Of a DNA stretch of 64,000 nucleotides, positions 54,091 to 63,776 are shown piece by piece. Within the stretch, counting starts at the first letter, position 1, and the number at the start of each line of letters is the position of its first letter. A model generated the notes under the pieces. That model had not been told where the DNA came from. It did no database searches and saw nothing but the letters and a program-made list of their open reading frames with translations. Made by a program: the position numbers and the translations under genes. Origin of the DNA: Kitasatospora mediocidica KCTC 9733 (GTDB taxonomy: Bacteria > Actinomycetota > Actinomycetes > Streptomycetales > Streptomycetaceae); the NCBI RefSeq assembly GCF_000744225.1, contig NZ_JQLN01000001.1, positions 1 through 64,000 on the forward strand, given 5' to 3'.

Positions 54091-54110
54091 TCTTTTTAAG
54101 ATGGATCTCC

Positions 54111-55019
54111 ATGGAGCTTCAGCAGATGCGCTACGTTCTCGCCGTCGCCGAGACGAACAGCTTCACCCGGGCCGCCGAACGGTGTCTGGTGGTCCAGTCC
54201 GCCTTGAGTCACCAGATCGCGCGCCTGGAGCGGGAACTCGGCGCCAGGCTCTTCGAGCGCACCAGCCGCCGGGTGCGGCTGACGCCGGCCGGTGAAGCCT
54301 TCCTCCCCGCCGCCCGCCAGTGTCTGGATGCCGCCGAGCGGGCGGCCGCCGAGGTCGCCGCGGCGGTCGGAGAGGTCCGCGGACGGCTCGCGGTGGGCCT
54401 GATCCCCACGGTCGCCGCGGTCGATGTCCCGGGCGCGCTGCGCGACTTCCGCGAGCAGTACCCGCACGTGCGGATCAGCCTGCGGGTGGGCGCGAGCGAG
54501 GAACTCGTCGAGCAGGTCCAGCAAGGCACCATCGACGTGGCGTTTCTCGGGCTGCCGACCACAGCGCGACCCCGAGGTGTCGCCGCCCACGAACTCGCCC
54601 GTGACCGGCTCGTCGCCGTGGTCGCGCCGGACCATCCACTCGCGGGCGAGCCGACGGTCAACTTGCGCAGGCTCGCCTCCGAGGTGTTCGTCGACCTGCC
54701 GGCCGGGACCGCCGGACGTATCCAGTCGGACCAGGCCTTCGCCGCCGCCGGCCTCAGCCGTGACGTCGCCTTCGAAGTGACCAGCGCCGACTACATCGCC
54801 CGACTCGTCGGGCCGGGCCTCGGCGTGGCCATGCTCCCCTGCGCCTACGCACCCCAACTCTCCGGCGTCATCACCCTGGAGGTCACCGACGCACCGGCCC
54901 GCATCGAGTACGCCGTCTGGAGCCACCGCGGCCGCACGCCGGCGGCGAGCGCGTTCCTCGCGGTACTCGACATCCCGGCAAACCCTCCACACGACGCGGC
55001 ACCGGGAAAACCCGAGTGA
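54111..55019 (+). CDS. LysR-family transcriptional regulator
   Basis: 302 residues from ATG 54111. N-terminal winged helix (MRYVLAVAETNSFTRAAERC, VVQSALSHQIARLERELGAR, LFERTSRRVRLTPAGEAFLP), linker helix, then the inducer-binding domain (GRLAVGLIPTVAAVDVPGAL; GTIDVAFLGLP; GLGVAMLPCAYAPQ). Divergently placed before the EamA/SDR pair, the classical LysR arrangement, so it probably controls that exporter and itself. Confidence 0.92.
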   Translation: MELQQMRYVLAVAETNSFTRAAERCLVVQSALSHQIARLERELGARLFERTSRRVRLTPAGEAFLPAARQCLDAAERAAAEVAAAVGEVRGRLAVGLIPTVAAVDVPGALRDFREQYPHVRISLRVGASEELVEQVQQGTIDVAFLGLPTTARPRGVAAHELARDRLVAVVAPDHPLAGEPTVNLRRLASEVFVDLPAGTAGRIQSDQAFAAAGLSRDVAFEVTSADYIARLVGPGLGVAMLPCAYAPQLSGVITLEVTDAPARIEYAVWSHRGRTPAASAFLAVLDIPANPPHDAAPGKPE

Positions 55020-55087
55020 CACCACGGGTGCCGGACAGGGAGACTGCCGCCAGACACACGCAGAGTCGCCGACCGAGAGGCAGCAGC

Positions 55088-55399
55088 GTGGCACTGGCCA
55101 AAAAGGGTTCCCGCCGCATCGTCGTCGACGGCGTCGAGTACCGCTGGCGCGTGAGCAGGAAGCACTGGTGCTGCAGCTACGACCGCAGCACCTTGGGCTA
55201 CGTGGCGGAGGACGCGACCTGCCCCGGAACCACCCTCGTCGTGGAAACCGGCAGGCCGGCCCTCCTCGACCCCGGCATGGTGCCAGGCGCGGTCGTCCCG
55301 CCACGGGAAGTCGCCGCAGGTATTCGGGCCGCACGATCGAAGGGCTGGACGCCCACCTCCAACGGCTCGCCCTTCCAGCTGCACCTGTCCGCCGCCTGA
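55088..55399 (+). CDS. small conserved hypothetical protein
   Basis: 103 residues from GTG 55088 (SGS-like GGCAGCAG upstream). Begins ALAKKGSRRIVVDGVEYRWR, a beta-hairpin frequent in Streptomyces proteins of this size, then HWCCSYDRSTLGY, LVVETGRP and VVPPREVAAGIRAARSKGWT (C-terminal helix). Function unknown; intact. Confidence 0.6.
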   Translation: MALAKKGSRRIVVDGVEYRWRVSRKHWCCSYDRSTLGYVAEDATCPGTTLVVETGRPALLDPGMVPGAVVPPREVAAGIRAARSKGWTPTSNGSPFQLHLSAA

Positions 55400-55602
55400 C
55401 CAGCCACCGGTCGCCGGACAAGGTGAGCATCCGCGCGCTGCGCCTCGACCCCAACGGCGTCCAAACCGCCGTCGGCCAGCGCCCGCAGACCTTCGTCCAC
55501 CCAGCGGTCGCACGGTGTGCAAGCATCGCCCACGCGGTGTCCCGCCTCACTCGCCCACCCGGACGGCAGGCGGCGTCCCGAGCGGGAAAGACAGCACCGG
55601 CC

Positions 55603-55858
55603 ATGCAGCTCCCTCGCACAACCCACACCGAACAGCCCTGGCGGATCCACGAGTTCACCCACGACCTCCGGATCGAGGACGTGCGGTCCTTCCAAACCCC
55701 CGGCGCCGGACCGGACGACTTCCCGCTGATGCCGGCCACGACGCGGGCGGCCGGCGGATTCGCCGCGCAGGCCCGCCCGGCCCGGTTCCTGCTCACGGTG
55801 CGCCGGAAGCTCGGGGCCCTGCCCAGCCGGGAACCGGCACCGGATCTGCCGTCTCATA
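55603..55858 (+). pseudogene. DUF2867-family protein, C-terminus lost to IS insertion
   Basis: About 85 residues from ATG 55603: WRIHEFTHDLRIEDVRSFQT, PGAGPDDFPLMPATTRAAGG, ARPARFLLTVRRKLGALPSR. This is the first half of the DUF2867 fold (lipocalin-like). At about 55,855 the sequence changes to the end of an ISKra4-like element, with the rest of the gene missing. Confidence 0.6.
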
Positions 55859-57188
55859 GGGCTGGCGGGCTCCCCGCTTCGGCACCCGGCTCGCACCACA
55901 AGAGCACCGATTCCACCGAAGCGGAGCCCACGCGGTGGCAGGCGTCGATGGTCTCGCGCTGGGAGGCCGTCAGGTGCTCGCGGTCGGCCTGGGCGGTCAT
56001 CCCGTCGGCGGTGCGGGCGGCCTGGCCTGCGAGGATCGTGGTCAGGTGGTCGGCGGCCCAGGCTTCGGCCTCGGAGGTGCCTGGTCTGTGGAAGGCGTGG
56101 GCGCCGGCCCAGACGTATTCGGCGACGTGCACGAAGTCCAGCAGGACGTGCGCCGTGACGCCGCGTCGGGCGGCCTCGGCGGTGATCAGGTCGAGCTGGT
56201 GGCGGGCCCCGTCGACCAGGACGACCCAGGACCGCAGGTGCTTCGGGTCACGGGCCCGGGCCTGGTCGAAGGCGTCGGCGATGACCTGCTCGGGCGGGCG
56301 GATGAGGGAGGCGGTGCACCACCTGTTCTCCGCCCCGGGCCCCGGGCGGACCGATCGTTCGCGGCTGCGGCCGCCGGGCGGGTGGATCACGTCGTGGGGG
56401 CGTCTGGGGGCCGGGCGGGTGTCGAAGACGCAGGCCACGGTCGCCATCCGCTTGCGGTTCGGCTTCTCGCCCGGCGCGAGCCGGCCGCGATGCCCGACCG
56501 CCGCGGCGGCTTTCACGGCCGCCCGGCGGGTGCCCTCGCGCAGGGCCTCGGGCCGCATGACCACGCCCTTGCCGTCCACCTGGACCGCCAGCGGCATCTC
56601 GCGGCTGCACGGGAGCGGGATCCTCGCCCGGTAGAAGCCGTCGACGTCGAGCGCGGCTGCGACCACGAGCTCTTCGAGCCGGCGCTTGCCCAGTACCCTC
56701 CCGCAGCGTCGCTCGATGACGTGCTGAGCCTGGTCGAACGAGCCGCGCACGGCTTCGGTGACCGCGAGCCGCCGCACTCCCATCGAGTGCCGGCCCGCCG
56801 GCAGGGACAGCGCGGCGTCGGCCGGGTGGACATTGCAGGCGCCTTTGCCCCGGTGGGCGATGCGGGTGACCCGGACCGGTCCGAACACGCCGGCCAGCCA
56901 GCGTCCGTGACCGCTCTCCCGCCATGGCCGCACCCGCCCCTGCGGCCCGACCACGACCGGCCTGGCCCCGGCGCGGACCAGGTCTTCCTCCTGCCGGGCG
57001 CGCAGGTCCAGATGGTCCTGCAGCAGTTGCCGTAACAGCTCCCGCCCGGCCGTCTCCAGGCGTTCTTCCAGCACGGCGTGGGTCCACGCGCTCGCATCGG
57101 CGCCCGGCAGCGTGCCCATCAGCGTCTCGAAGGCGCTGATGGAGCGGGCAAAGGGGTCAGCTGTGGCATGAGTGTCGTACTGTTCCAC
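55854..57188 (-). pseudogene. ISKra4-family transposase, C-terminally truncated
   Basis: GTG 57188 preferred (VEQYDTHATADPFARSISAF); the frame also opens at 57,263. Helical N-terminus (LLRQLLQDHLDLRARQEEDL), zinc/HTH region, DDE portions PLAVQVDGKGVVMRPEALRE (first Asp) and WVVLVDGARHQLDLITAEAA (second Asp), then LLDFVHVAEYVWAGAHAFHR. The sequence stops after SQRETIDAC, before the domain with the catalytic Glu (usually another 80-100 residues). Element inactive. It abuts the broken DUF2867 gene. Confidence 0.8.
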
Positions 57189-57255
57189 CCCGAGGGCTCT
57201 TCCTGTCCCGCGTCCGATATGGGTCGCACCTTCGAATGTAGGCGGAAGAGCCCTT

Positions 57256-57573
57256 CTAATCACGGGAGTTGGACGAAGCGGCCGTGCGGCGGCGGGCCGG
57301 GGTGAACAGTCCCGGGGTGTCCTCGTCCAGCCAGCCCCGCTCGACCAGCCGCTTCAGCTTCGCCCGTGTGCCCTCGATCTTCCCGGTCTCGGCCGGCAGC
57401 CCCATCCTGGGCACGATCTGCTTGGCGCGGACCGGCCCCGGCCCATCCGCCACCACCTCCACGATGTCCCGGTAGACCGCCGGCAGCACGTCCGCCCCCA
57501 TTCCGGGCTGCCGGGTCGGCGCGCTCAGCACCCCGATGACCTGCCGCTCGGCCCCCGCATACGCCGATGCCAC
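57256..57573 (-). CDS. short winged-helix protein, transposon-associated remnant
   Basis: 105 residues. PAVYRDIVEVVADGPGPVRA, KQIVPRMGLPAETGKIEGTR, KLKRLVERGWLDEDTPGLFT make a clear winged-helix fold, of the kind found as a C-terminal piece or companion of several Streptomyces transposases. It lies just upstream of the ISKra4 transposase on the same strand. Probably a leftover of another insertion sequence rather than a free regulator. Confidence 0.5.
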   Translation of the reverse strand: MASAYAGAERQVIGVLSAPTRQPGMGADVLPAVYRDIVEVVADGPGPVRAKQIVPRMGLPAETGKIEGTRAKLKRLVERGWLDEDTPGLFTPARRRTAASSNSRD

Positions 57574-57750
57574 CCGCTACCGCACCCAATGTCGTTGGCA
57601 GGGCTTGAGCTTCCGAGGGAGGACGAAAGGACCGGTGAGGCGGCGGGCGGCAGACCAGTTGAGGAACGGCGGGGCGTGCTGGGGCACCCGCCGGTGCCTA
57701 TCCCCAGCTGGGGCAGGTTACGCCCGCCGAGTCGACCCATACTCGGATCC

Positions 57751-58650
57751 ATGACCGGAAAATCGCAGCTCGGGGAGTTCTTGCAGGCACGACGCTCCCA
57801 GGTCCGTCCCGAGGACATCGGGATGCCCACTTACGGGGAGCGCCGGCGTGTGCCCGGGCTTCGGCGCGAGGAGCTGGCATTGCTGGCGGGGGTGAGCGCC
57901 TCCTACTACACGCGGCTGGAGCAGGGGCAGTCGTTGAGCGCCTCGCCCGAGGTACTGGAGGCGATCGGCGGGGCGCTGCGGCTGGACGAGTCCGAGCGGC
58001 GGTACCTGCACGACCTGGCCCGGGCGGACCGGCCCCGCACCCGGGGTCGGCGGCCCGCGCCGGAGCGGGTGACGCAGGCGGCGGGTCAGTTGCTGGACGT
58101 GCTGGCCGACGTCCCCGCCATCGTGCTCGGTCGGCGCAGTGACGTGCTGGCGTGGAATCGCCTGGGCCACGCGCTGTTCGCCGGGCACCTGGATCCCGGC
58201 GCCCCGGACACCCCGGCGCAGCGGCCCAACATGGCCAGGCTGGTGTTCCTCGAGCCTCATACCCGCGACCTGTACGCGGACTGGCCGAGCAAGGCCAGGG
58301 CGGTGGTGGGGAATCTGCGCTTGGTGGCGGCGCAGCATCCGCAGGACCCGGCGCTGCACTCGCTGCTGGGGGAACTGAGCGCGAGGAGCGCCGAGTTCGC
58401 CTCGCTGTGGGCCGACCACCGGGTCACGGCGTGCACCGTGGCCGGCTACGAGATGCGGCATCCGCTGGTCGGCTCGCTGAGCGTGATCCAGCAGACGCTG
58501 AGTCATGGGCCGGGCCCCAGTGTCGTGGTCGCCACCACCGAAGCCGGTTCGCCCTCGCGGGCCGCGCTGGCCCTGCTCGCGCAGGCCGTCACCGGGGGCA
58601 CCACCGCAGCCGATCCGGCACGGACGGTCTCGCGGGTTGCCACTGCCTGA
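57751..58650 (+). CDS. XRE-family regulator with MmyB-like ligand-binding domain
   Basis: 299 residues from ATG 57751. HTH at about residues 38-68 (GLRREELALLAGVSASYYTR, then EQGQ), followed by the MmyB-like PAS fold (IVLGRRSDVLAWNRLGHALF, LVFLEPHTRDLYADWPSKAR, ASLWADHRV, GYEMRHPLVGSLSV). These regulators bind a small (often fatty-acid-like) ligand and control a neighbouring gene. The next gene on the strand (secreted protein) is the likely target; no operator recognised. Confidence 0.9.
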   Translation: MTGKSQLGEFLQARRSQVRPEDIGMPTYGERRRVPGLRREELALLAGVSASYYTRLEQGQSLSASPEVLEAIGGALRLDESERRYLHDLARADRPRTRGRRPAPERVTQAAGQLLDVLADVPAIVLGRRSDVLAWNRLGHALFAGHLDPGAPDTPAQRPNMARLVFLEPHTRDLYADWPSKARAVVGNLRLVAAQHPQDPALHSLLGELSARSAEFASLWADHRVTACTVAGYEMRHPLVGSLSVIQQTLSHGPGPSVVVATTEAGSPSRAALALLAQAVTGGTTAADPARTVSRVATA

Positions 58651-58738
58651 CCTCACACAGACGCCTCCGGGCTCCATCAGTCACAAACCCCGTGCGTCGG
58701 CGCGTTGCTGGCGCATGCCCGAAAACAGTGAAGGAACC

Positions 58739-59716
58739 ATGTTCAAGAAGCTCTCCAAGTCCGCTCTGTCGGCGGCCGTTGTCGTCGCAGCTGCTGCCGC
58801 GGTGCTCACTCCGACGTCGGCAACGGCAACGGCGTCGGCTGCTCGCGCTCCGCTGAGCGGGGCACGGATCGCCGTGCACTTCGATCTGGCCAAGGGGCAG
58901 ACGCCGGAGAACGTCGCCCTGGCGCCGGGCGGCGCCGCGTACGTCACCTTCGCCGAGGGCCGCCAGATCGCCGAGGTCTCCCCCGCCGGCGCCGTCCGGA
59001 TCCTGGCCACGCTGCCCGTGCCCGCCGACGGGGGTGTCCACACCCCGGCCCTGGGCTTCCCACTGACCGTCGGCATCGTCCGCGCGCACGACGGGACCCT
59101 GTACTTCCTCTACGCCACCGGCACCGCCGACCTGACCGGCGTGTGGCGCCTGCGCCCCGGCGGCCAGCCGCAGCGGATCGCCGCGCTGCCCGCCGACGGC
59201 CTGCCCAACGGCCTGGCGCTGGACGCCGCCACCCACACGCTCTACGTGACCGACTCCGTGCTCGGCACCATCTGGAGCGTGCCGACCAGTGGCGGTACCC
59301 CCACCGCCTGGTCCACCGCGCCCGAACTGGCCGCCGGCGGATTCCTCGGCGCCAACGGCCTGAAGATCCACAACAGCGCGCTCTGGGCCACCAACCTCGA
59401 CAAGGGCACCGTCCTGCGCATCCCCATCCTGCCGGGCGGGCAGGCCGGCGAGGTCCGGACGGAGGCCACCGGGCTGCCGGGGATCGACGACTTCACCTTC
59501 ACCGGCCACGGCGACCAGCTGCTGGCCGCCCTCAACGGACCCAGTGAGGTCGCGCTCGTCCAGAGCGACGGCAGCCACTCCATCGTGCTGGCCCCGGCCG
59601 ACGGTCTGCAGAACCCCACGTCCATCGCCCTGCGCGGCGACACCGTCTACGTGCTGAGCGCCGCCTACGTCACCGCCAAGGACCCCAACCTGCTCCTGGC
59701 CCACCTGAACCGCTAG
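58739..59716 (+). CDS. secreted SMP-30/NHL-type beta-propeller protein
   Basis: 325 residues from ATG 58739 with GAAGGA upstream. Signal peptide (LSKSALSAAVVVAAAAAVLT, cleavage after about residue 35). Six-bladed repeats: VALAPGGAAYVTFAEGRQIA, DGLPNGLALDAATHTLYVTD, ANGLKIHNSALWATNLDKGT, GIDDFTFTGHGDQLLAALNG, LQNPTSIALRGDTVYVLSAA. This is the pattern of SMP-30/gluconolactonase-like and NHL propellers. Exported; enzymatic role uncertain. Probably regulated by the XRE protein 88 bp upstream. Confidence 0.85.
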   Translation: MFKKLSKSALSAAVVVAAAAAVLTPTSATATASAARAPLSGARIAVHFDLAKGQTPENVALAPGGAAYVTFAEGRQIAEVSPAGAVRILATLPVPADGGVHTPALGFPLTVGIVRAHDGTLYFLYATGTADLTGVWRLRPGGQPQRIAALPADGLPNGLALDAATHTLYVTDSVLGTIWSVPTSGGTPTAWSTAPELAAGGFLGANGLKIHNSALWATNLDKGTVLRIPILPGGQAGEVRTEATGLPGIDDFTFTGHGDQLLAALNGPSEVALVQSDGSHSIVLAPADGLQNPTSIALRGDTVYVLSAAYVTAKDPNLLLAHLNR

Positions 59717-59867
59717 AGCCGCGTCCGGGCGATCCCGTCGGATCAGCGCCCGGCACCCGCAGCCTCCGGCCGGGGCACTCCCCCGGCCGGAGGCTGCGGG
59801 GTGCCCCGCGTCGCACGCCCGGCCGTCGCCCCGGCACCAGTCCAGACCGCCACCCCCAGGAGAACCC

Positions 59868-60389
59868 ATGACCATCACCGTCCGTGACCAGAACGCCGAC
59901 GACGACCTGCGAGCCGAGGACTTCCACTTCACGCGCACGGCATGGATCGCGGCCGCCCCCTCGACGATCTACGACCTCGTGAGCGACGTGTCGATGATCG
60001 GCACCTGGAGTCCGAGCGCCAGCCAGGTGAGCTACGACGAGGGAGCAGGCCCGCAGGCCGGCGCCTGGTTCAGCGGCCGCAACGAGCGCAGCGCCAAACA
60101 GTGGACGAGCCGCTCACAAGTGCTCCGGGCCCAACCCGGTGAGGAGTTCGCCTTCGTCGTCGAGGGCCTCGTGCAGTGGACCTGGACGTTCCGGCCACTC
60201 GGCACCGGGACCTTGGTACGGCAGTCCTGGCAACTCCTCCGCCTCGACCCGGTGCTGGGAAGCACGCGCGCCGACCTGGAATCGCTGCTCGCGCACATGG
60301 CGGAAAGCGTGGAGACCACGCTGGCCGGTCTCGCGCGCTGGGTGGCCGAGCAGGACCACACCCGCTCCCCCGCCCCTCAGGCGCAGTAG
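59868..60389 (+). CDS. SRPBCC (START/Bet v1-like) family protein
   Basis: 173 residues from ATG 59868 with CCAGGAG upstream. START-like pattern: FTRTAWIAAAPSTIYDLVSD, VSMIGTWSPSASQVSYDEGA, GAWFSGRNERSAKQWTSRSQ and LVQWTWTFRPLGTGTLVRQS, ending in a long C-terminal helix (SLLAHMAESVETTLAGLARW). Hydrophobic-cavity proteins used as cyclases, lipid carriers or ligand sensors. Same strand as the propeller gene, 150 bp away. Confidence 0.88.
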   Translation: MTITVRDQNADDDLRAEDFHFTRTAWIAAAPSTIYDLVSDVSMIGTWSPSASQVSYDEGAGPQAGAWFSGRNERSAKQWTSRSQVLRAQPGEEFAFVVEGLVQWTWTFRPLGTGTLVRQSWQLLRLDPVLGSTRADLESLLAHMAESVETTLAGLARWVAEQDHTRSPAPQAQ

Positions 60390-60755
60390 CCCGCCACCAC
60401 CGCCCGCACCCCTTTGGCAGCGAGCCGGTCAGGCATGGCGGACCGCACCGAGGAGAAGTACTGGACCAGCGTCGCCCCGAGATGAACCGCTGCGAGCGCC
60501 TCGGCCGAGCTCTCCTTCCGGGTGGTGTGCTGGTTGCCGTGCCGACCGGTCTGCCCGTCCAAGCCGCACGGCGTGAGTCCGGCACCGCGCCGAGCACTCC
60601 ACGCGCTTGTCATGTCCGGTTTCAGTGAGGGTGGCGCGGCGGACACCAAGGCGCTCCTGAACCTGACGGCCCCTCATATCAACTTCCGGGACACCTCCGT
60701 GACGCGCACCCGCCTCCTCCTCGCAATGCCCGCAATGGCTTTGTAGGTGAGTAGT
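60390..60755. other. no supported gene
   Basis: 365 bp with only weak open frames on both strands. A minus-strand frame with a VQYFSS-like end has no ribosome site and is not accepted. Confidence 0.4.
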
Positions 60756-61600
60756 GGCTCTGGCACGAGTTCTGCGGTGGCTCACGTTGCGTGATTGTTG
60801 ATCTTCTTGGCTGTACTCGTGAGGTTGCCCGAAAATCGTCGGGCGCCGTCGTGCTGTCGCTGACACTGCTGGCCCGTGAACGAGTTGTTGGTCCGGCTGG
60901 AGACGTTGCTGTTTCCGGCGGTCGCGGACGTGAGGGTGCTGTCGGTCGATGTGGACAGCGAGGTGATTCGGGTCGAGGTGCGGTCCACGGCTGTTGGGGC
61001 GTCGTGCCCGGGCTGCGGGGTCCGGTCGAGTCGGCTTCACGGCTCCTACCTGCGCTCTCCCACGGACATGCCGAGCGCGGGCCCACGGGTGCTGTTGCGT
61101 CTGCACGTCCGCCGGCTCTCATCTGCGCCGGCACGTCGTGTGAGCGGCGGACTTTCGCCGAGCAGGTGCCGGGCCTGACCCGTCGGCACAGCCGGTGGAC
61201 CGAGCGGCTGCGGCCGACGCTGGCCAGCATCGGCCTGGCGCTGGCCGGCCGGGCCGGCGCCAGGCTGGCAGACGCCCTCGGGGTCTCGATCAGCCGCAGT
61301 GCCGTGTTGCGACTGATCCATGCACTGCCCGAGCCACTGCCGCCGCCTCCGCGGGTGGTGGGTGTCGACGCGTACGCGATGCGCAAGGGCCGCGTCTACG
61401 GAACCGTTCTGATCGACATCGAGACGCGGCGGCCGGTGGACCTACTGCCGGACCGGGAAGCGGCGACGGTCGCCGCCTGGCTCGCAAAGCATCCCGGCAT
61501 CGAGGTCGTCTGCCGCGACCGCGCCCCGTTCTTCGCCGAAGGCGCCCGGACCGGCGCCCCGCAGGCTGTCCAAGTCGCAGACAGGTGGCATCTCTGGCAC
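60756..61600 (+). pseudogene. ISL3-family transposase relic, interrupted
   Basis: A probable left end at 60,756 (GGCTCTGGCACGAGTTCTGC) precedes GTG-started [39 protein letters not shown] and LLRLHVRR. After a shift near 61,120: [60 protein letters not shown] and [11 protein letters not shown]. It stops at 61,600 inside the motif that normally continues 'NL.EA'. Distinct from the intact ISL3 element at 37.6 kb. Confidence 0.75.
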
Positions 61601-61990
61601 GTGCGCCGTGAGGCGCCGATTGATCGAGTGGAGGTGGGAGACCTTCGCCGCTGTCCTGTCGCAGCAGGGCGGTGAAGCTGGGGCAGCCTGACCCGGGAGA
61701 TGCCGGGAGGGTGGCAAGCGGCCCTGACGAAGCCGGGACGTGCCAGCACGGTCAGATGGTGCGGGTCCGGCGAGCAAGACGAAGAGGTATACGAGAGGAA
61801 CCGGTGCGTGAAGCCTCCTAAGGTGCCGCCAGCTCGAACCTGGCAGATCTGGGCTGGTAGCGGCGCGCACCCGCCTCACCGTTGGTGGAGCGGGGAACTC
61901 CTGGGTGGTCTGTACCAGCTGCCCCGGGAGGCCCTGGTGAAGTGCTGCGGGGTAGCCATGGCGATGCCGCGGGGGTCACCTCAGGGCGGC
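61601..61990 (+). ncRNA. probable group II intron 5' fragment
   Basis: Begins GTGCGCCGTGAGGCGCC exactly where the ISL3 transposase reading frame is lost, matching the GTGYG intron start. It continues with a strongly structured region (CCGGGAGATGCCGGGAGGGT, GAAGCCGGGACGTGCCAGCA, GAGGTATACGAGAGGAACCG) typical of domain I. No reverse transcriptase or domain V follows, so it is at most a 5' fragment. 3' limit uncertain. Confidence 0.4.
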
Positions 61991-62241
61991 TCCAGCCCGT
62001 GCCCCGTGCTACCGAAACGCCGTGCCCCGCAGGGCCGGTCTTCCACGGACCGCTCGACCGTGCGACGGCGCGCACTCGACCTTCACGGCACAGGGGGGTT
62101 CCGGGCCGCGCAGGCGGTCGCTTCGCCGCGCGACTGTCGCCGAGATCATCGCGGCTGCAGCGGGCGTCGTTCCCGGCCTTGGGCCATCCCCCCGGGGACC
62201 GCGGCGTGCTTCCCGCGGCAGCCCGGGGGCTCGGCGGCGGG

Positions 62242-63360
62242 TCAGAGCTGGCTCATCTCCTGGGTGAACTGCAGGATGATGAACTCGGCGGGCCGCACGG
62301 CGGCGAGACCGGCCTTGACGATGAGCCGGCCGGCCGCGATGTCGTCCTCGGTCATCGTGACGCCCGTGCCGACCTGGACGAAGTACGCCTCTTGTGCGCT
62401 GTGGCCCTGGAGGGCGCCCTGCTGCCACAGGCCGTGCAGGTAGGTGTCGACGGAAGCGCGCACCATCTCCCAGGTGGGCTGGCTGTTGGGCTCGAACATC
62501 GCGGCCGACAGCGCCCGCTCGATGTCGCGCTCGACCGCGTTGAAGAGACGGCGGACGGGGATGTAGCGCCAGCTGTCCAGGTCGGAGAGGGTCCGCGCGC
62601 CCCAGATCAGGGTGCTGTCGCCGGTGCCGGGGAAGGTGCGGAGGAAGTTGAGGTTGGGCCGGGCGCCCTGGTCGTCGTCGGTGGCCTTGCAGATGGGGCC
62701 GTCGGTGCCGCGCAGGGCGATGTTGGCCGGCGCCTTCCACACGCCGCGCTCGCGGTCGACCGCTGCCCAGGCACCCGCGACCGCGCCGACGGGCACGAGC
62801 GGCTCCTCGTCGCCGCTCTGGCGCAGCCAGGGGAAGTACACCGCCGCGTAACCTCGCGTCTCGCCGTCGAGGTCCCAGGCTTCGACCGCCTTGGTGGCCT
62901 GCTCGGGGGTGTGATCGCGGTCGGTGTGCAGGATGGTCATCGCCTTGTTCGCCGCGGCCCAGCCGGTGAGCGCGCGGGCCCACTCCCGGGCCGCCTGCGC
63001 GCCCTGGTCCCACAGGCCGGGGGCTGCCAGGAGCGTCACGTCCCCCAGCGCGCTCACCGCCCGCAGTGCCTCGGCGAGGGAGGACTCGGCGGTGCTGACC
63101 AGGTAGCAGTGGCCGCCGCCGTTGTGGAAGTAGCTCTTGAGGACCGGCCCCAGTGCCTTGCGCAGGTCCCCGTCGCCGTCCTCGCCGGCCAGGGCGGTGA
63201 AGTCCAGCCAGCTGCCCACCCTGGCCCCGGCCGCGGGCACGCCGGGGAAGTCGCCGACGAACGCCGTCACCGAGGTTGGCCCCGACCTGACGGACAGGCC
63301 GATGGTGAACGTCTCCTCGACGTAGACGTGCGCGCTCGGACCGACCACTTTGGTTGCCAT
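62242..63360 (-). CDS. contractile tail sheath protein (phage or eCIS type)
   Basis: 372 residues from ATG 63360 with GGAGGAG upstream; the longer frame to 63,699 is Arg-rich and not used. Sheath pattern: GPSAHVYVEETFTIGLSVRS near the N-terminus, TSVTAFVGDFPGVPAAG, YFHNGGGHCYLVSTAE (FxNGGxxCYVV), and the conserved C-terminus RRLFNAVERDIERALSAAMF, EPNSQPTWEMVRASVDTYLH, GLAAVRPAEFIILQFTQEM. Short (usual 480-520), suggesting the compact sheath of extracellular contractile injection systems of Streptomyces. No tube, baseplate or ATPase gene follows; the nearest is the gp19-like fragment at 50.7 kb. Confidence 0.9.
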   Translation of the reverse strand: MATKVVGPSAHVYVEETFTIGLSVRSGPTSVTAFVGDFPGVPAAGARVGSWLDFTALAGEDGDGDLRKALGPVLKSYFHNGGGHCYLVSTAESSLAEALRAVSALGDVTLLAAPGLWDQGAQAAREWARALTGWAAANKAMTILHTDRDHTPEQATKAVEAWDLDGETRGYAAVYFPWLRQSGDEEPLVPVGAVAGAWAAVDRERGVWKAPANIALRGTDGPICKATDDDQGARPNLNFLRTFPGTGDSTLIWGARTLSDLDSWRYIPVRRLFNAVERDIERALSAAMFEPNSQPTWEMVRASVDTYLHGLWQQGALQGHSAQEAYFVQVGTGVTMTEDDIAAGRLIVKAGLAAVRPAEFIILQFTQEMSQL

Positions 63361-63776
63361 GGGACTCTCCTCCACTGTCGTGTACACAACGCGGGTGATC
63401 ATTCCCGGAGACCGGAGCGCCCGGAGCTGTTCGCGTGTTCTGACCAACGCCGCGCCGCGCATCAGGTAATGCACCCGGTCAACCCACGCGGTCCTCGCCG
63501 ACACCCTCCGGGCCACGCCGCAAACCCGGCGGCCGCGCCAACGGCCCCCGGCCCTACCGCGCCACCTCCCGCACCTCCCGCTCCGACTCACGCCCAGGTC
63601 AGGCACGCAAGCCTCGCCCAAGCAGGTTGCGATCCCCTCGGCACGCTGCCCGGCATGCGCAGCCCAGCGGGTGGTCACTCTATGTTCCGAAGGTGCCACG
63701 CTGAGGCGCCGGTGTGGCTAGGCTGCCGACTTGATCGTCCGCGACCAGCGGCCCGGCATCCGGAATGAGGAGTCCC
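63361..63776. other. divergent intergenic region
   Basis: About 415 bp between the sheath gene and the last gene. The portion 63,460-63,600 is Pro/Arg low-complexity in all frames. Probably holds both promoters; no boxes chosen. Confidence 0.4.

Noticed and set aside
60377..60649. Minus-strand 90-residue frame before the ISL3 relic
   Set aside because: No ribosome site and no recognisable fold; it may be a gene tail but cannot be supported.
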